Positions 16,273-25,430 of a DNA stretch of 64,000 bases are shown in pieces. A program made the translations under genes and the position numbers. The notes beneath the pieces are model-generated. The model saw nothing but the letters and a program-made list of their open reading frames with translations, made no database searches and was not told the DNA's origin. Each line of letters begins with the position of its first letter. Position 1 is the stretch's first letter. Source of the stretch: Thermoplasmatota archaeon (lineage in GTDB: Archaea; Thermoplasmatota; E2; DHVEG-1; B18-G2); NCBI GenBank assembly GCA_029259115.1, contig JAPDJO010000027.1, positions 1 to 64,000 on the forward strand, in the 5' to 3' direction.

Positions 16273-17613
16273 CCTAACCCTAGATATTACCGTCGGTGGA
16301 AGAGAGGGACCAGAGGGATTCTCTATCTTCTCTACTTCCTTTACTTCCACTCTTATACCTTTCCCAAACAGTTTCCTGTATCCTTCCTCTATATCTTTGA
16401 GTAATTTTTCTTTTTCTCTAGTTTCTCCCCTAAACTTGAGTCTTATCTCTACCCTATCCATCTTCTCCTGATAGAATTGAAACCTTTCCAGATTTGTGAC
16501 ATTGAATTTCTCTAAGGATTCTATCAATGGTAAAGGTGCACTAGCTGGGGGTATAACCCTTCTATCTGGCAGAACTATCGATTCTCTTTTCCTTCCCTCC
16601 AAACTTTTGATTATGGGGGTATTGATCCCACATTCGCAATCTTCATCCGATAAGGATACCATATCGGCTAAACCAGAATATCTGATTATGGGAACACCCA
16701 CCGGTAAAAGTTTAGTTATAACTGCATTACCAATCTTACCTTCTTCATCAACGGTTTCAAGATATATAAGATCCGCATTTACATGCATCTTTCCCTCTAG
16801 GCATTCAAATGCTGTGATTGCACCTTCCGTTGATGCATACAAATTTTTTACCTCTGCATCAAAAGCATCCTCGATAAGTTTTCTAGAGTATTTATCTAGA
16901 ATCTCCCCACTCGATATGATGTATTTTGGCCTAATATCTTCTCCTAGACCTTCTTTCCTAAGAAATGCAAGGTTTACTAGCACACTTGTATAGCCTATTA
17001 TAACATCTGGCTTGAATTCACTCAGTCTTTTGATTAAAATCTCCCCACTCTCATTCACAGATAGCATTTGGTGCTCTCCTAGCAATTTCATGGACATTGC
17101 TTTTTCAGCAAGATCTCTATATATTTCTTCGTCACTCGATCCAGGTATAGAAAAATCACCTATGTTCGATACTCTAGCTTTCCTCCAATTAAGACCGTAA
17201 GCCTTGAGGATTCTTAATCCGTAGATCGAGTTTATCGTACTCTCATAAAGAGGGAAGAAAAGGATTATAGGTTTTCCAGATGAACCTGATGTACTTACCT
17301 TGTATCCCATTTTGTCTCTGTACTTCCTTGGAAGGATTTCTTCAAGAGATTTGCTGGCTAATTCCTCTTTACTTACAAGAGGAAGATTTTTGGAGTCTTC
17401 TAACCCCCTAATTTTCTCTATATCCACCCCTGCAGCGTCATACTTCTTCCTGTAAAATATAGTTTTGTGATAGGCGTATCTCAATACCTTTAAAAACATC
17501 TTTTCTTGGTATCTCTTCATCTCGTCTTTATTCAACTTCCATATTCTACCCATTATGCTAAAATAATTCCAAGCTAGTTTAGATAGTAGTATTGGATTAA
17601 GCAAAGGATTCAC
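16264..17613 (-). CDS. PaaK/CapK-like adenylate-forming ligase A
   Basis: A 449-residue member of the phenylacetate-CoA ligase/CapK branch of the AMP-binding superfamily. STSGSSGKPI (about residues 107-116) is the P-loop-like ATP motif and YASTEG is the adenylate-binding motif. NTPIIKSLEGR and a small C-terminal lid domain (VEIRLKFRG) follow. It would activate a carboxylate as acyl-AMP and pass it to CoA, an amine or another acceptor. It is the last gene of a four-gene operon and is paralogous to the first gene; both start MNPLLNP and end PP-x-VIS-x-VR. Confidence 0.85.
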   Translation of the reverse strand: MNPLLNPILLSKLAWNYFSIMGRIWKLNKDEMKRYQEKMFLKVLRYAYHKTIFYRKKYDAAGVDIEKIRGLEDSKNLPLVSKEELASKSLEEILPRKYRDKMGYKVSTSGSSGKPIILFFPLYESTINSIYGLRILKAYGLNWRKARVSNIGDFSIPGSSDEEIYRDLAEKAMSMKLLGEHQMLSVNESGEILIKRLSEFKPDVIIGYTSVLVNLAFLRKEGLGEDIRPKYIISSGEILDKYSRKLIEDAFDAEVKNLYASTEGAITAFECLEGKMHVNADLIYLETVDEEGKIGNAVITKLLPVGVPIIRYSGLADMVSLSDEDCECGINTPIIKSLEGRKRESIVLPDRRVIPPASAPLPLIESLEKFNVTNLERFQFYQEKMDRVEIRLKFRGETREKEKLLKDIEEGYRKLFGKGIRVEVKEVEKIENPSGPSLPPTVISRVRLE

Positions 17614-17617
17614 AATA

Positions 17618-18175
17618 TCACCTCTTGATTAGAATTACAGATTCAGTCCCATCCTTTCTCTTTTTTCTATCCAAGATTTCTAAATTCCTTACATTCAGCT
17701 CCTCTTTACCAAATACTAGAGAAAATGATCCTGCCGTCCTACAGACTATATAGGTTCCTTTTTTTGCATCCTTAGAGATCTTTTCGAGGATTTCTTTTTT
17801 GGGTTCTGTTCCAAGAGCAACGACTATAAGATTAAAATTCTCAAGATCTGTATCTTTACCATCTGCGTGTTTTATTTCCACATTTCTTAGTTGATATCTC
17901 TCAATAATTTTTTTAGCTGCATCAGCAGCATCTTTGTCTCTATCTATGCCGACTATATTCCATTTTTTTATCTTAGCTAAACTTACAACTGTATTAGGTA
18001 TAGATCCACATCCTATAACCAGAACATTGGATTCATCTTTGATTGGGATTGACGAAAATTCATCTATAATTATCTTGTCCTGGATTGTGATATACAGTTT
18101 TGTTAGCAACCAAGATCTAGAGAATATCTTTTCGAGAACTCTAAGATACTTATTGTGAAGGGATTGCAGTGCCAT
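17618..18175 (-). CDS. Nicotianamine-synthase-like SAM-dependent enzyme
   Basis: 185 residues with a class I Rossmann SAM site: VLVIGCGSIPNTVVSLAK (about 50-67) and GIDRD. The SIPNT after GCG, the LIVVALGTEPKKEILEKI stretch and YIVCRTAGSFSLVF resemble nicotianamine synthases, which transfer aminocarboxypropyl groups from SAM rather than methyl. It overlaps the radical SAM gene by 26 bp and is 4 bp from ligase A, so translation is probably coupled. A plain methyltransferase is the alternative reading. Confidence 0.6.
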   Translation of the reverse strand: MALQSLHNKYLRVLEKIFSRSWLLTKLYITIQDKIIIDEFSSIPIKDESNVLVIGCGSIPNTVVSLAKIKKWNIVGIDRDKDAADAAKKIIERYQLRNVEIKHADGKDTDLENFNLIVVALGTEPKKEILEKISKDAKKGTYIVCRTAGSFSLVFGKEELNVRNLEILDRKKRKDGTESVILIKR

Positions 18176-19517
18176 TTTCCAGTTCCCTCTTTATCCTCTT
18201 TCTCTCTATCTTGTAATATCTCCTCATAGCAAAATTCAAGGTTGGCAAAGATAATAGGGCAGGGGATTTTTCATACTCTTTTGCATAACCAATGTAATGC
18301 AGTATCCTTTTCAGCACTTTATCCATAGAATAAAACTTCTTCGTGATCCACATATAACCTTCCAATAATTCCTCTGGCGTCATCTTTTTTGGTCTGAATA
18401 CTACATGAGCCTGACTGTATTTGGACCAGTCCTTGGTCAGGATTCTACCTTCCTTCTCGAATCTATAATATATGGCTGTTCCAGGATAAGGAGTTAAGAT
18501 GTTAAATTCGATACCATCAACTTGCCACTCCTCTAAAGATTTATACGTAGTCTCAAATACATCAGGTGTATCTTCATCGAATCCAAAAATCATTCCACCA
18601 ACAACAGCTATACCATGTTTCTGTATCTTTCTAACGTATTCTCCATACTTCTCAACAACGTTCACATTTGTCAGCTTATGTATCTTTCTTAACGTTTCCT
18701 TTGAAATAGATTCAAATCCAACGAACCACTGGATACAGCCTGCCTCTCTTGATAGTTTCAGAAACTCCTCGTCTTTACCTAACACATTTATATTGCCGTT
18801 TGCAATCCACTTCTTACCCAATCCTCTCATGGCTTTGAAGAGAGCTTTAGAATAATCGAGATCCAAAGTTAGACTGGCGTCTCTGAATATTATAACTTTG
18901 TTGGGGATTGATTTTATATCTTCAATAACATCCCTTATAGGTCTTTTCCTAACCTTCTTCCCTAGAAGTTGAGAAGTTGGACAAAACTCACATCCAACTG
19001 GGCAGCCTCTCGTAGCTTGGACAGCTCCAGACATAAAGTTATAGTAAAGATCTCTTCTCGGATTTGGTATCTTTGATAGATCCGGTTTTTCTTCAGATGA
19101 ATAGACTTTTTTGAGCTTACCCTTTTCTAGATCATCTAAAAGCTTTGGCCATAGATTCTCTGCTTCGCCTATAACTATGGCATCTGCATGCTGTTTAGCC
19201 TCTTCAGGAAGAGCAGATACGTGATATCCGCCAAGCACAACTTTAACTCCCAACTCTCTGAATTTATCAGCTATCTCATAGGCTCTGTAAGCTGTTATGG
19301 TCAATACAGATATTCCAACGAGATCCCACTCATCTGTTATCTTCAATTTTTCGTAATTTTCGTTTATTATCCTCACTTCGTGTTTTTTTGGAGTTACCGC
19401 AGCAACCATGGGCAGAGTTAAAGATGGATTTCCATAAATTATGGATACAGGTTTGAGTCTATCTCTATACGTGGTTATTCCATGTTCTAGTCTAGGCTCT
19501 ATCAGCAATATTCTCAT
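18150..19517 (-). CDS. B12-binding-domain radical SAM enzyme
   Basis: 455 residues. The N-terminal about 140 residues form a cobalamin-binding-type Rossmann domain (MRILLIEPR, LVGISVLTITAY, VLGGYHVSALPEE, IVIGEAE). The radical SAM core begins at ATRGCPVGCEFCPTSQ with the CxxxCxxC cluster motif. A C-terminal helical extension of about 80 residues follows. Members of this architecture methylate or rearrange unactivated carbons (BchE/HpnP-like families). It sits 1 bp after ligase B in the operon. The substrate is unknown. Confidence 0.87.
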   Translation of the reverse strand: MRILLIEPRLEHGITTYRDRLKPVSIIYGNPSLTLPMVAAVTPKKHEVRIINENYEKLKITDEWDLVGISVLTITAYRAYEIADKFRELGVKVVLGGYHVSALPEEAKQHADAIVIGEAENLWPKLLDDLEKGKLKKVYSSEEKPDLSKIPNPRRDLYYNFMSGAVQATRGCPVGCEFCPTSQLLGKKVRKRPIRDVIEDIKSIPNKVIIFRDASLTLDLDYSKALFKAMRGLGKKWIANGNINVLGKDEEFLKLSREAGCIQWFVGFESISKETLRKIHKLTNVNVVEKYGEYVRKIQKHGIAVVGGMIFGFDEDTPDVFETTYKSLEEWQVDGIEFNILTPYPGTAIYYRFEKEGRILTKDWSKYSQAHVVFRPKKMTPEELLEGYMWITKKFYSMDKVLKRILHYIGYAKEYEKSPALLSLPTLNFAMRRYYKIERKRIKRELENGTAIPSQ

Positions 19518-19518
19518 A

Positions 19519-20886
19519 TCAATCCTTCCTCACTTTAGAAATAACCACAGGCGGCGGTGTTGCTATTCCTTCCCTTCTGTTGGTTTTTATTTCTTTCACT
19601 TCCTTGACATTTATATCTACATCTCCCAGAGCTTCCACGAAAGCTTCTTTGAGTTTGGTTTTTACTGTATTCTTCTCTTTATCATCACACTCCTTGAACA
19701 CCACCAGTATATCTATCTTATCGTATCTCTCCTGGACTATCTGAAACTGCTCTATTATTCTAGAGCCTACATCAGACATGACCTGATATGGTATACCTGT
19801 TATAGCCAAAGGTGGTATCATTCTACCATCTGGGAGAACAATCGTGTCTATTTTTCTCCCTTCTATCCTTTCGATTATCGGTGTGTTCATTCCACAGCTA
19901 CATTCTCTATCAGACGGGACAAGCAAGTCGCTCACTCCATTGTACCTTATAACAGGCGTACCTCCCTCTATGAGGGATGTAATGACGATCTCTGATAACT
20001 CTCCAGGAGAAGCTTTTTCTCCCCTTCCATTCCAAAATTCTATATTTACTATATCAGCCTGTATATGCATATTTCCCTCTTTGCATTCAAAAGCCATGGG
20101 GCTACATTCTGTAGCTCCATACGTCTCAAAAACTCTAGCATTGAATGTCTCTTCCAGATATTCCCTGGAGTACCTATCTAAGATAGCACCAGATGATGCT
20201 ATATATCTAGGATTTACGTTCTCTCCTTTGCCCCTATTTTTCAGAGTGGCTAAGATCTTCATTATGTCAGGGTATCCTCCTATTATCTCTGGTTTGAATT
20301 TGTTTAAATCTTCCATTATCCTTTCTGGATCATCTCCCACGTGATAAACCCGGATATTTTTTAGTGGAATAACTCTATCAATACTAGGAATAGCAGATCT
20401 GCTGAAGAATTCCTCCTCGCCGCTCCCCGGGGATAGATCTATCAGAAGAGCTATCCTATTTTTCCTCCAGCTGAGATCGTATTCCTTAAGTACTCGAGTA
20501 TAGAATATCAGTGTTTTGTACATGAAAAGTGGTTCAACAAATATTGAAACAGGTTTACCAGTTGATCCCGATGTGCTTATCACCGAATACCTGTCTTTTT
20601 TTGCCTTATCCGGAAGTAGTTTATCAGGAAAAGCATTCCTAAAATCATCCTTTGTAGTAATTGGAAGTTTCTCTATATCACCTATACCTTTTATCTTGCC
20701 AATGTCTATGTCTTTATATTTTTCCCGATACATGGGAATTTTTGTTGCGTTTTTCAAAATCCTTCTAAACGCTTTATCCCTGTACCTTTCCAATTTCTCC
20801 TTGGAGTATCTCCATATCCTGTCTGCATCTGTTAAGTAGCTTTTTATAACCTTAGACAGCGTTACGGGATTTAGTAAAGGATTCAT
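19519..20886 (-). CDS. PaaK/CapK-like adenylate-forming ligase B (first gene of operon)
   Basis: 455 residues and paralogous to the 16264-17613 product. The ATP motif STSGSTGKPVSIF, the adenylate motif YGATECSPMAF, the Cys-containing CSCGMNTPIIERIEG and a C-terminal lid ending PPPVVISKVRKD are present. It is the promoter-proximal gene of the operon ligase B / radical SAM / NAS-like / ligase A, whose junctions are 1 bp, -26 bp and 4 bp. Two ligases in one pathway suggest two activation steps, for example of an acid precursor and of a later intermediate; this is inference. Confidence 0.85.
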   Translation of the reverse strand: MNPLLNPVTLSKVIKSYLTDADRIWRYSKEKLERYRDKAFRRILKNATKIPMYREKYKDIDIGKIKGIGDIEKLPITTKDDFRNAFPDKLLPDKAKKDRYSVISTSGSTGKPVSIFVEPLFMYKTLIFYTRVLKEYDLSWRKNRIALLIDLSPGSGEEEFFSRSAIPSIDRVIPLKNIRVYHVGDDPERIMEDLNKFKPEIIGGYPDIMKILATLKNRGKGENVNPRYIASSGAILDRYSREYLEETFNARVFETYGATECSPMAFECKEGNMHIQADIVNIEFWNGRGEKASPGELSEIVITSLIEGGTPVIRYNGVSDLLVPSDRECSCGMNTPIIERIEGRKIDTIVLPDGRMIPPLAITGIPYQVMSDVGSRIIEQFQIVQERYDKIDILVVFKECDDKEKNTVKTKLKEAFVEALGDVDINVKEVKEIKTNRREGIATPPPVVISKVRKD

Positions 20887-20989
20887 CTATTGAAAGATGG
20901 TATTAAGTTTATTATAAAGTTTCGAAAACCTTAAAAATCCAAAAATTGGATGTTCTTTATGGACTATTAAATCTTGATCAGGTGAAAAG

Positions 20990-21748
20990 ATGTTCAGATT
21001 TAGCGAAAAATCACATATGTTTAAACCCCATAGATCAACCATCGTATTGATTCTCGTCATGATTTTTGCGTTTTCTGTGTTGATAATCGTATCAAAATTT
21101 GCATATACCCCTTCTCCTGCAGAAGAAACTTTTGGGATAGACAATTGGATTTTTTTACATATATTCGAGATATTGGGCTTCCTTGCATTAGTATTATCTA
21201 TCATCCATAGCTTGAGAGTTTACGGAAGAGATTATACTTTGATCTTCTTCCCTTCTTGTTTCTTATATGGATTGATACTTGAACTCCCCTTCGACTCTTA
21301 TAATCAGAATGCTTGGTTAAAGGTTGGACCCTATGGGAGTATGCTATCTGTAGTGGCAGGATGGTGTGTGATTAACTACATCCTATTATCAATCTCGAGG
21401 GGAATGAGTTGTAATCTATCGGTTATTGATAGAGGGATACTATGTGGGTTGCTTGGTGTTTCTATAGACATACCATTAGATCCTATCGCATATGCATATG
21501 GCTTATGGTACTGGGATGGTACGTTTTTTGGTTTTCCTGTAATAACATTTTTTGGTGTCCCTGTTATAAATTTCATGAACTGGTTTTACACAATATTTGT
21601 ATTTGTTGTGTTTCAGGAATATCTAAGAAAATCGGATTTCAGCCCAAAAATGAAGTTTTTGGTCTCTTTACTTACAATCCCTTTGCTTGTAATGATTGTT
21701 TTTCTACTAGCCTATACGACTCTACATCTGCTCTTGATAATGGGGTGA
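20990..21748 (+). CDS. CruF-like carotenoid biosynthesis membrane protein
   Basis: 252 residues with about seven transmembrane helices. DIPLDPIAYAYGLWYWDG and FFGVPVINFMNWF are characteristic of the DUF422/CruF carotenoid family (bisanhydrobacterioruberin hydratase, 2'-hydroxylation type). It is divergent from the ligase operon across about 100 bp. The polyprenyl synthase at 9879 might supply its carotenoid precursor, but no phytoene synthase or desaturase is in the window. A 59-residue membrane ORF begins 5 bp after the stop. Confidence 0.7.
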   Translation: MFRFSEKSHMFKPHRSTIVLILVMIFAFSVLIIVSKFAYTPSPAEETFGIDNWIFLHIFEILGFLALVLSIIHSLRVYGRDYTLIFFPSCFLYGLILELPFDSYNQNAWLKVGPYGSMLSVVAGWCVINYILLSISRGMSCNLSVIDRGILCGLLGVSIDIPLDPIAYAYGLWYWDGTFFGFPVITFFGVPVINFMNWFYTIFVFVVFQEYLRKSDFSPKMKFLVSLLTIPLLVMIVFLLAYTTLHLLLIMG

Positions 21749-21753
21749 TATAG

Positions 21754-21933
21754 ATGATAAAAATGCTCCTCAAGGTGTTTGATGATGCATTTCCTCTGTT
21801 TACATTATGTGGAGTGTATATCTTTTCTTTGATTATCGCTGCTTTAGTAGGAAGATTTGATTTATTTTTGCTCGATCTTGCAGTTGCATACGTTGTATTA
21901 TCGATAACCTTCATACTGTACAAAAAATCTTGA
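21754..21933 (+). CDS. 59-residue hydrophobic protein downstream of the CruF-like gene
   Basis: ATG 21754 lies 5 bp after the CruF-like stop and follows GGGTGATA. The product has two hydrophobic helices (about residues 14-33 and 37-55) joined by GRFDLF and ends in YKKS. RFDLFLLDLAVAYVVLSI faintly recalls the last helix of MrpF-type antiporter subunits, but the protein is too short for that family and no other Mrp gene is nearby. It is probably a small membrane partner co-transcribed with its neighbour. Confidence 0.45.
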   Translation: MIKMLLKVFDDAFPLFTLCGVYIFSLIIAALVGRFDLFLLDLAVAYVVLSITFILYKKS

Positions 21934-21978
21934 TTTATGCAAAACTTTTAATCCATATACAGCCTTTCCTTATCCGAT

Positions 21979-23307
21979 ATGGTACTCGAGAATCTGAAAG
22001 AATCGTTGAGGGGAACTATACAGAAGATAGCCAGCGCTGTCACTGTAGATTCTAAACTGATAAAGGAAGTTGTTAGAGATATACAGAGAGCTCTGCTTCA
22101 AGCCGATGTTAACGTCAAGCTTGTTTTGGAACTGTCAAAAAACATAGAGAAAAGGGCTCTTCAGGAAAAACCTCCCGCAGGGATGAGCGCAAGGGAACAT
22201 GTAATAAGGATAGTTTATGATGAACTGGTAAAAATCCTAGGAACAGGAAAAACTCTACCTCTTAAGAAACAGATAATTCTCATGGTTGGATTATATGGAC
22301 AGGGTAAAACAACAACATGTGGAAAGTTGGCTAGATACTTCAAAAGAAAGGGTCTAAGACCTGCTCTCATAGCTGGAGATGTACACAGGCCTGCGGCTTA
22401 CGATCAGTTGAAGCAGATAGCTGAGAAGGCTGAGGTTCCATTTTATGGAGATAAAAATGCAAAAGATGCGGTCGAGGTTGTCAAAAAAGGTGTCGATCAT
22501 TTCAAAAGATCAGCAGATGTTATCATAGTTGATACCGCAGGCAGGCACAAGCTGGAGGAGGATCTCATAAACGAGATAAGAGATATTGAGAGAGAGATAA
22601 AAGCGGATGAGAAAATCCTCGTTATTGATGCAACCATTGGACAACAAGCAAGGGATCAGGCAAAGGCATTCCATGATGCTGTCGGAATAACGGGTATAAT
22701 TCTAACTAAGATGGATGGTACTGCAAAGGGAGGTGGAGCTCTATCTGCAGCAGCCGAGGTTGGTGCTCCAATAGTATTTATAGGAACTGGCGAACACCTA
22801 TCGGATCTAGAATCTTTTGATCCAAAGGGATTCGTATCTAGGTTGTTGGGAATGGGGGATATCAGGGCTCTTCTGGAAAAGGCAGAGGAAGCTATGAAGG
22901 AAAAGGAAGCAGAAAAGGCTATCGAGAGAATAGTTTCAGGAAAATTTACTTTAAAGGATATGTACCAGCAGATAGAGATGATGAAAGGCATGGGTCCTTT
23001 ACAGAAATTATCTGAGCTTTTACCGTTCGGATTCTCTGGAAAGGTCAAAGATGTTGATATGGAAGAGACTCAAAGAAAACTCAGAAAGTTCAAATACATA
23101 ATGGACTCGATGACTGAAGAAGAACTAGAGAATCCAGAGATAATAAAAGGCTCTAGAATAAGGAGGATTGCAAGAGGAGCGGGGGTAGAAAGTAAAGATG
23201 TGAAAGAGCTGTTAAAATACTACCACATGACAAAAAGCATGATGAAAGGATTCGCGAGCAATAGAAAGTTAAGAAAAAGTCTTATGAAACAGCTTAAGTT
23301 TACTTGA
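21979..23307 (+). CDS. srp54: Signal recognition particle GTPase SRP54
   Basis: 442 residues with the N, G and M domains in order. The G1 P-loop is [16 protein letters not shown]3 is DTAGRH, G4 is [10 protein letters not shown], and the methionine-rich M domain (about residues 300-440) contains [20 protein letters not shown] and the RNA-binding [11 protein letters not shown]. It binds signal sequences and 7S RNA and delivers ribosomes to FtsY, whose gene is also in this window (47589). It ends 3 bp from the convergent beta-helix gene. Confidence 0.97.
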   Translation: MVLENLKESLRGTIQKIASAVTVDSKLIKEVVRDIQRALLQADVNVKLVLELSKNIEKRALQEKPPAGMSAREHVIRIVYDELVKILGTGKTLPLKKQIILMVGLYGQGKTTTCGKLARYFKRKGLRPALIAGDVHRPAAYDQLKQIAEKAEVPFYGDKNAKDAVEVVKKGVDHFKRSADVIIVDTAGRHKLEEDLINEIRDIEREIKADEKILVIDATIGQQARDQAKAFHDAVGITGIILTKMDGTAKGGGALSAAAEVGAPIVFIGTGEHLSDLESFDPKGFVSRLLGMGDIRALLEKAEEAMKEKEAEKAIERIVSGKFTLKDMYQQIEMMKGMGPLQKLSELLPFGFSGKVKDVDMEETQRKLRKFKYIMDSMTEEELENPEIIKGSRIRRIARGAGVESKDVKELLKYYHMTKSMMKGFASNRKLRKSLMKQLKFT

Positions 23308-23310
23308 TCT

Positions 23311-25383
23311 CTACTCTAATGGACTTCTCAACCAAGGGTAGAAAAGAAATCTTATGCCTGTTGATCTCAACTTTATCAACCTAAAACCTCTCATCCAAAC
23401 TCTGTCACCGAAAATCGGTATCAACCAACTTGGACCAAACATCGATCCCCACCAATTGTTCTTGATATTAGGTAAAAAGTTGATGGATGATAAACCTCTT
23501 CCTTCAATTTCTATTAAAACACCGTATTTCTTATTTCCACAGATATTGTTGTATTCTATATCTGGATAGATCGCGTTTGCAAGAGAGATACCGATCTTAT
23601 TATCTGCTATTCTATTGTTTCTCAACGTATTGTAATGAGACCATTCTATTCTAACCCCAACACAATTTGCAGTTATGGAATTATTGTCTATCCTGTTCCA
23701 GTTCGATCCGTATATAAGAGAAAGTCCCTTATGGTTTGATGAGATGGTGTTATGAGATAGGGTGTTGTGATAGGATCTTGTCATATTTATACCCACCAAA
23801 TTATCTGATATGACATTTTGCTCTATTTCATTCCTATCTGTCTCGCTCATGTTTATTCCTAAAGAGTTTTCTGTAACAAGGTTATGTCTTATGGAGCAAC
23901 AAAAAGCATCCACCACATAATCTGGTCTTCCTATTTGAATACCAGCCTTTCCTTCAGAACTGTTTTTGATCGTAAAGTTCGAGATGCTAACAAAAGGTGC
24001 GAAGATAAACACAACATCTCCTCTTTTGCAACCATCTATTACTGTAGTGTTTCGATTTTCTCCAACAATTTTAAGATAGGGTTTGTTAATGGATATAGTC
24101 TCATAATATGTTCCGTTCTTGACATATATGGTATATCCAGGCTTAGAGAGATTAATAGCATCCTGGATGGTTGTATTTGCATCGACTGAAACAGTTATAT
24201 AGCCGTTGTGGAGTCTTAGAACGTGTACCTGTCGAGTGAACGTATTGTTTTTTGTTTCATTTGTAACACAAAGCGTAACATTGTACCATCCCTCCCTTCG
24301 ATACATGTGTTTTACTTTGCATCCTGTACTAAAGTTACCGTCTCCGAAATCCCAGAGGTAAAAGCTATTTCCTGAAACGAAAGATAATGTCCCATCAAAG
24401 AATATCTCTTGATCAACCAAAGGTAGAACTGGCTCATAATAGAAAAAGGGTAGGAAAGGTTCATTTTTAAAAGGCTCCGCCAGAGGGTAATGATCTATAT
24501 TGTTTCCTGCACCACGGATATAATAGGGTATCGAAGAATCGTGACCCTCCCAGTAATTCCCTCCAAACTCAGAACCACTATCCCACACATTTCTGCAATT
24601 ATCCTTGGCATGGATATCATTTTTCCAGAATACATTATTGGAGATTAGATTGTGACTCGAAGCAGATATCACCTCTATGCCAACATCATTATTTGAGATG
24701 TTACATTTTGTAATCAACGTATAATGTATGCAATGATCTAGAACTATACCTCTTCTATTGTAAGATATATGGCATCCGCGTATCTTGTTGTTACGTGAGG
24801 ATGGCAAGCAACAAAAATAGATTCCATCCTTGCATTTTGTTATTCCACAGTTTTTTATAGTATTGTTGTTTGATCGAGCTGAGTAACCGTGAGGGCAACC
24901 ATTGATAGAAATACCTATATCATCTTTTTTGAAATCACAGTTTTCTATAACGTTGTCAGATGATGAAACTAATAGTACACCAAATCCACACCCTCTAAAG
25001 CTACAATTTACAACCCTTCCATTTGTAACATTGTAGAAAAAGACACCATTTGGACGTATTGAAGCAAATCTACAACCATTGATTTGACAATTCTCTATGA
25101 TAAAATGCGCCCTTGTATTCTTGATTGTAATCCCGCTTTTGCCTATCGCTATAATCTTCCAGTTTGATATTATATATGGATTAAGAGATGTACCATTACC
25201 CTCTCTGACTCCATTTTCTGGAGTAAAATCATCGTCACCATCTATAAAGATTGGTCTGTGAAAGCAAGATGAATCACAACTTTTAGATTTACCCAACTCA
25301 AGAACCATGGGAGGGGATACGAGAGAGAAAATGATAATGAATGCTGAGGAGATTGTTATGAATATCTTGAGAGTCTTTTTCAC
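23311..25383 (-). CDS. Secreted NosD-like beta-helix protein with PKD domain
   Basis: 690 residues. A signal peptide is at residues 1-30 (MKKTLKIFITISSAFIIIFSLVSPP). The first right-handed beta-helix (about 60-300) is built of NNTI-, NVIENC- and HNLISNN-type turns. A PKD domain follows (SFYLWDFGDGNFSTGCKVKHMYRREGWYNVTL, about 340-390), then a second beta-helix (about 410-640) with repeated N-x-I/V and NRI turns. Cys is unusually frequent in the first helix. Many NxS/T sequons suggest glycosylation. It probably binds or cleaves polysaccharide at the surface; no catalytic triad could be assigned. Confidence 0.8.
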   Translation of the reverse strand: MKKTLKIFITISSAFIIIFSLVSPPMVLELGKSKSCDSSCFHRPIFIDGDDDFTPENGVREGNGTSLNPYIISNWKIIAIGKSGITIKNTRAHFIIENCQINGCRFASIRPNGVFFYNVTNGRVVNCSFRGCGFGVLLVSSSDNVIENCDFKKDDIGISINGCPHGYSARSNNNTIKNCGITKCKDGIYFCCLPSSRNNKIRGCHISYNRRGIVLDHCIHYTLITKCNISNNDVGIEVISASSHNLISNNVFWKNDIHAKDNCRNVWDSGSEFGGNYWEGHDSSIPYYIRGAGNNIDHYPLAEPFKNEPFLPFFYYEPVLPLVDQEIFFDGTLSFVSGNSFYLWDFGDGNFSTGCKVKHMYRREGWYNVTLCVTNETKNNTFTRQVHVLRLHNGYITVSVDANTTIQDAINLSKPGYTIYVKNGTYYETISINKPYLKIVGENRNTTVIDGCKRGDVVFIFAPFVSISNFTIKNSSEGKAGIQIGRPDYVVDAFCCSIRHNLVTENSLGINMSETDRNEIEQNVISDNLVGINMTRSYHNTLSHNTISSNHKGLSLIYGSNWNRIDNNSITANCVGVRIEWSHYNTLRNNRIADNKIGISLANAIYPDIEYNNICGNKKYGVLIEIEGRGLSSINFLPNIKNNWWGSMFGPSWLIPIFGDRVWMRGFRLIKLRSTGIRFLFYPWLRSPLE

Positions 25384-25430
25384 ACATAAATGTATTTAAA
25401 TATATTGATATAAATCTTCCTAAAGAATTA

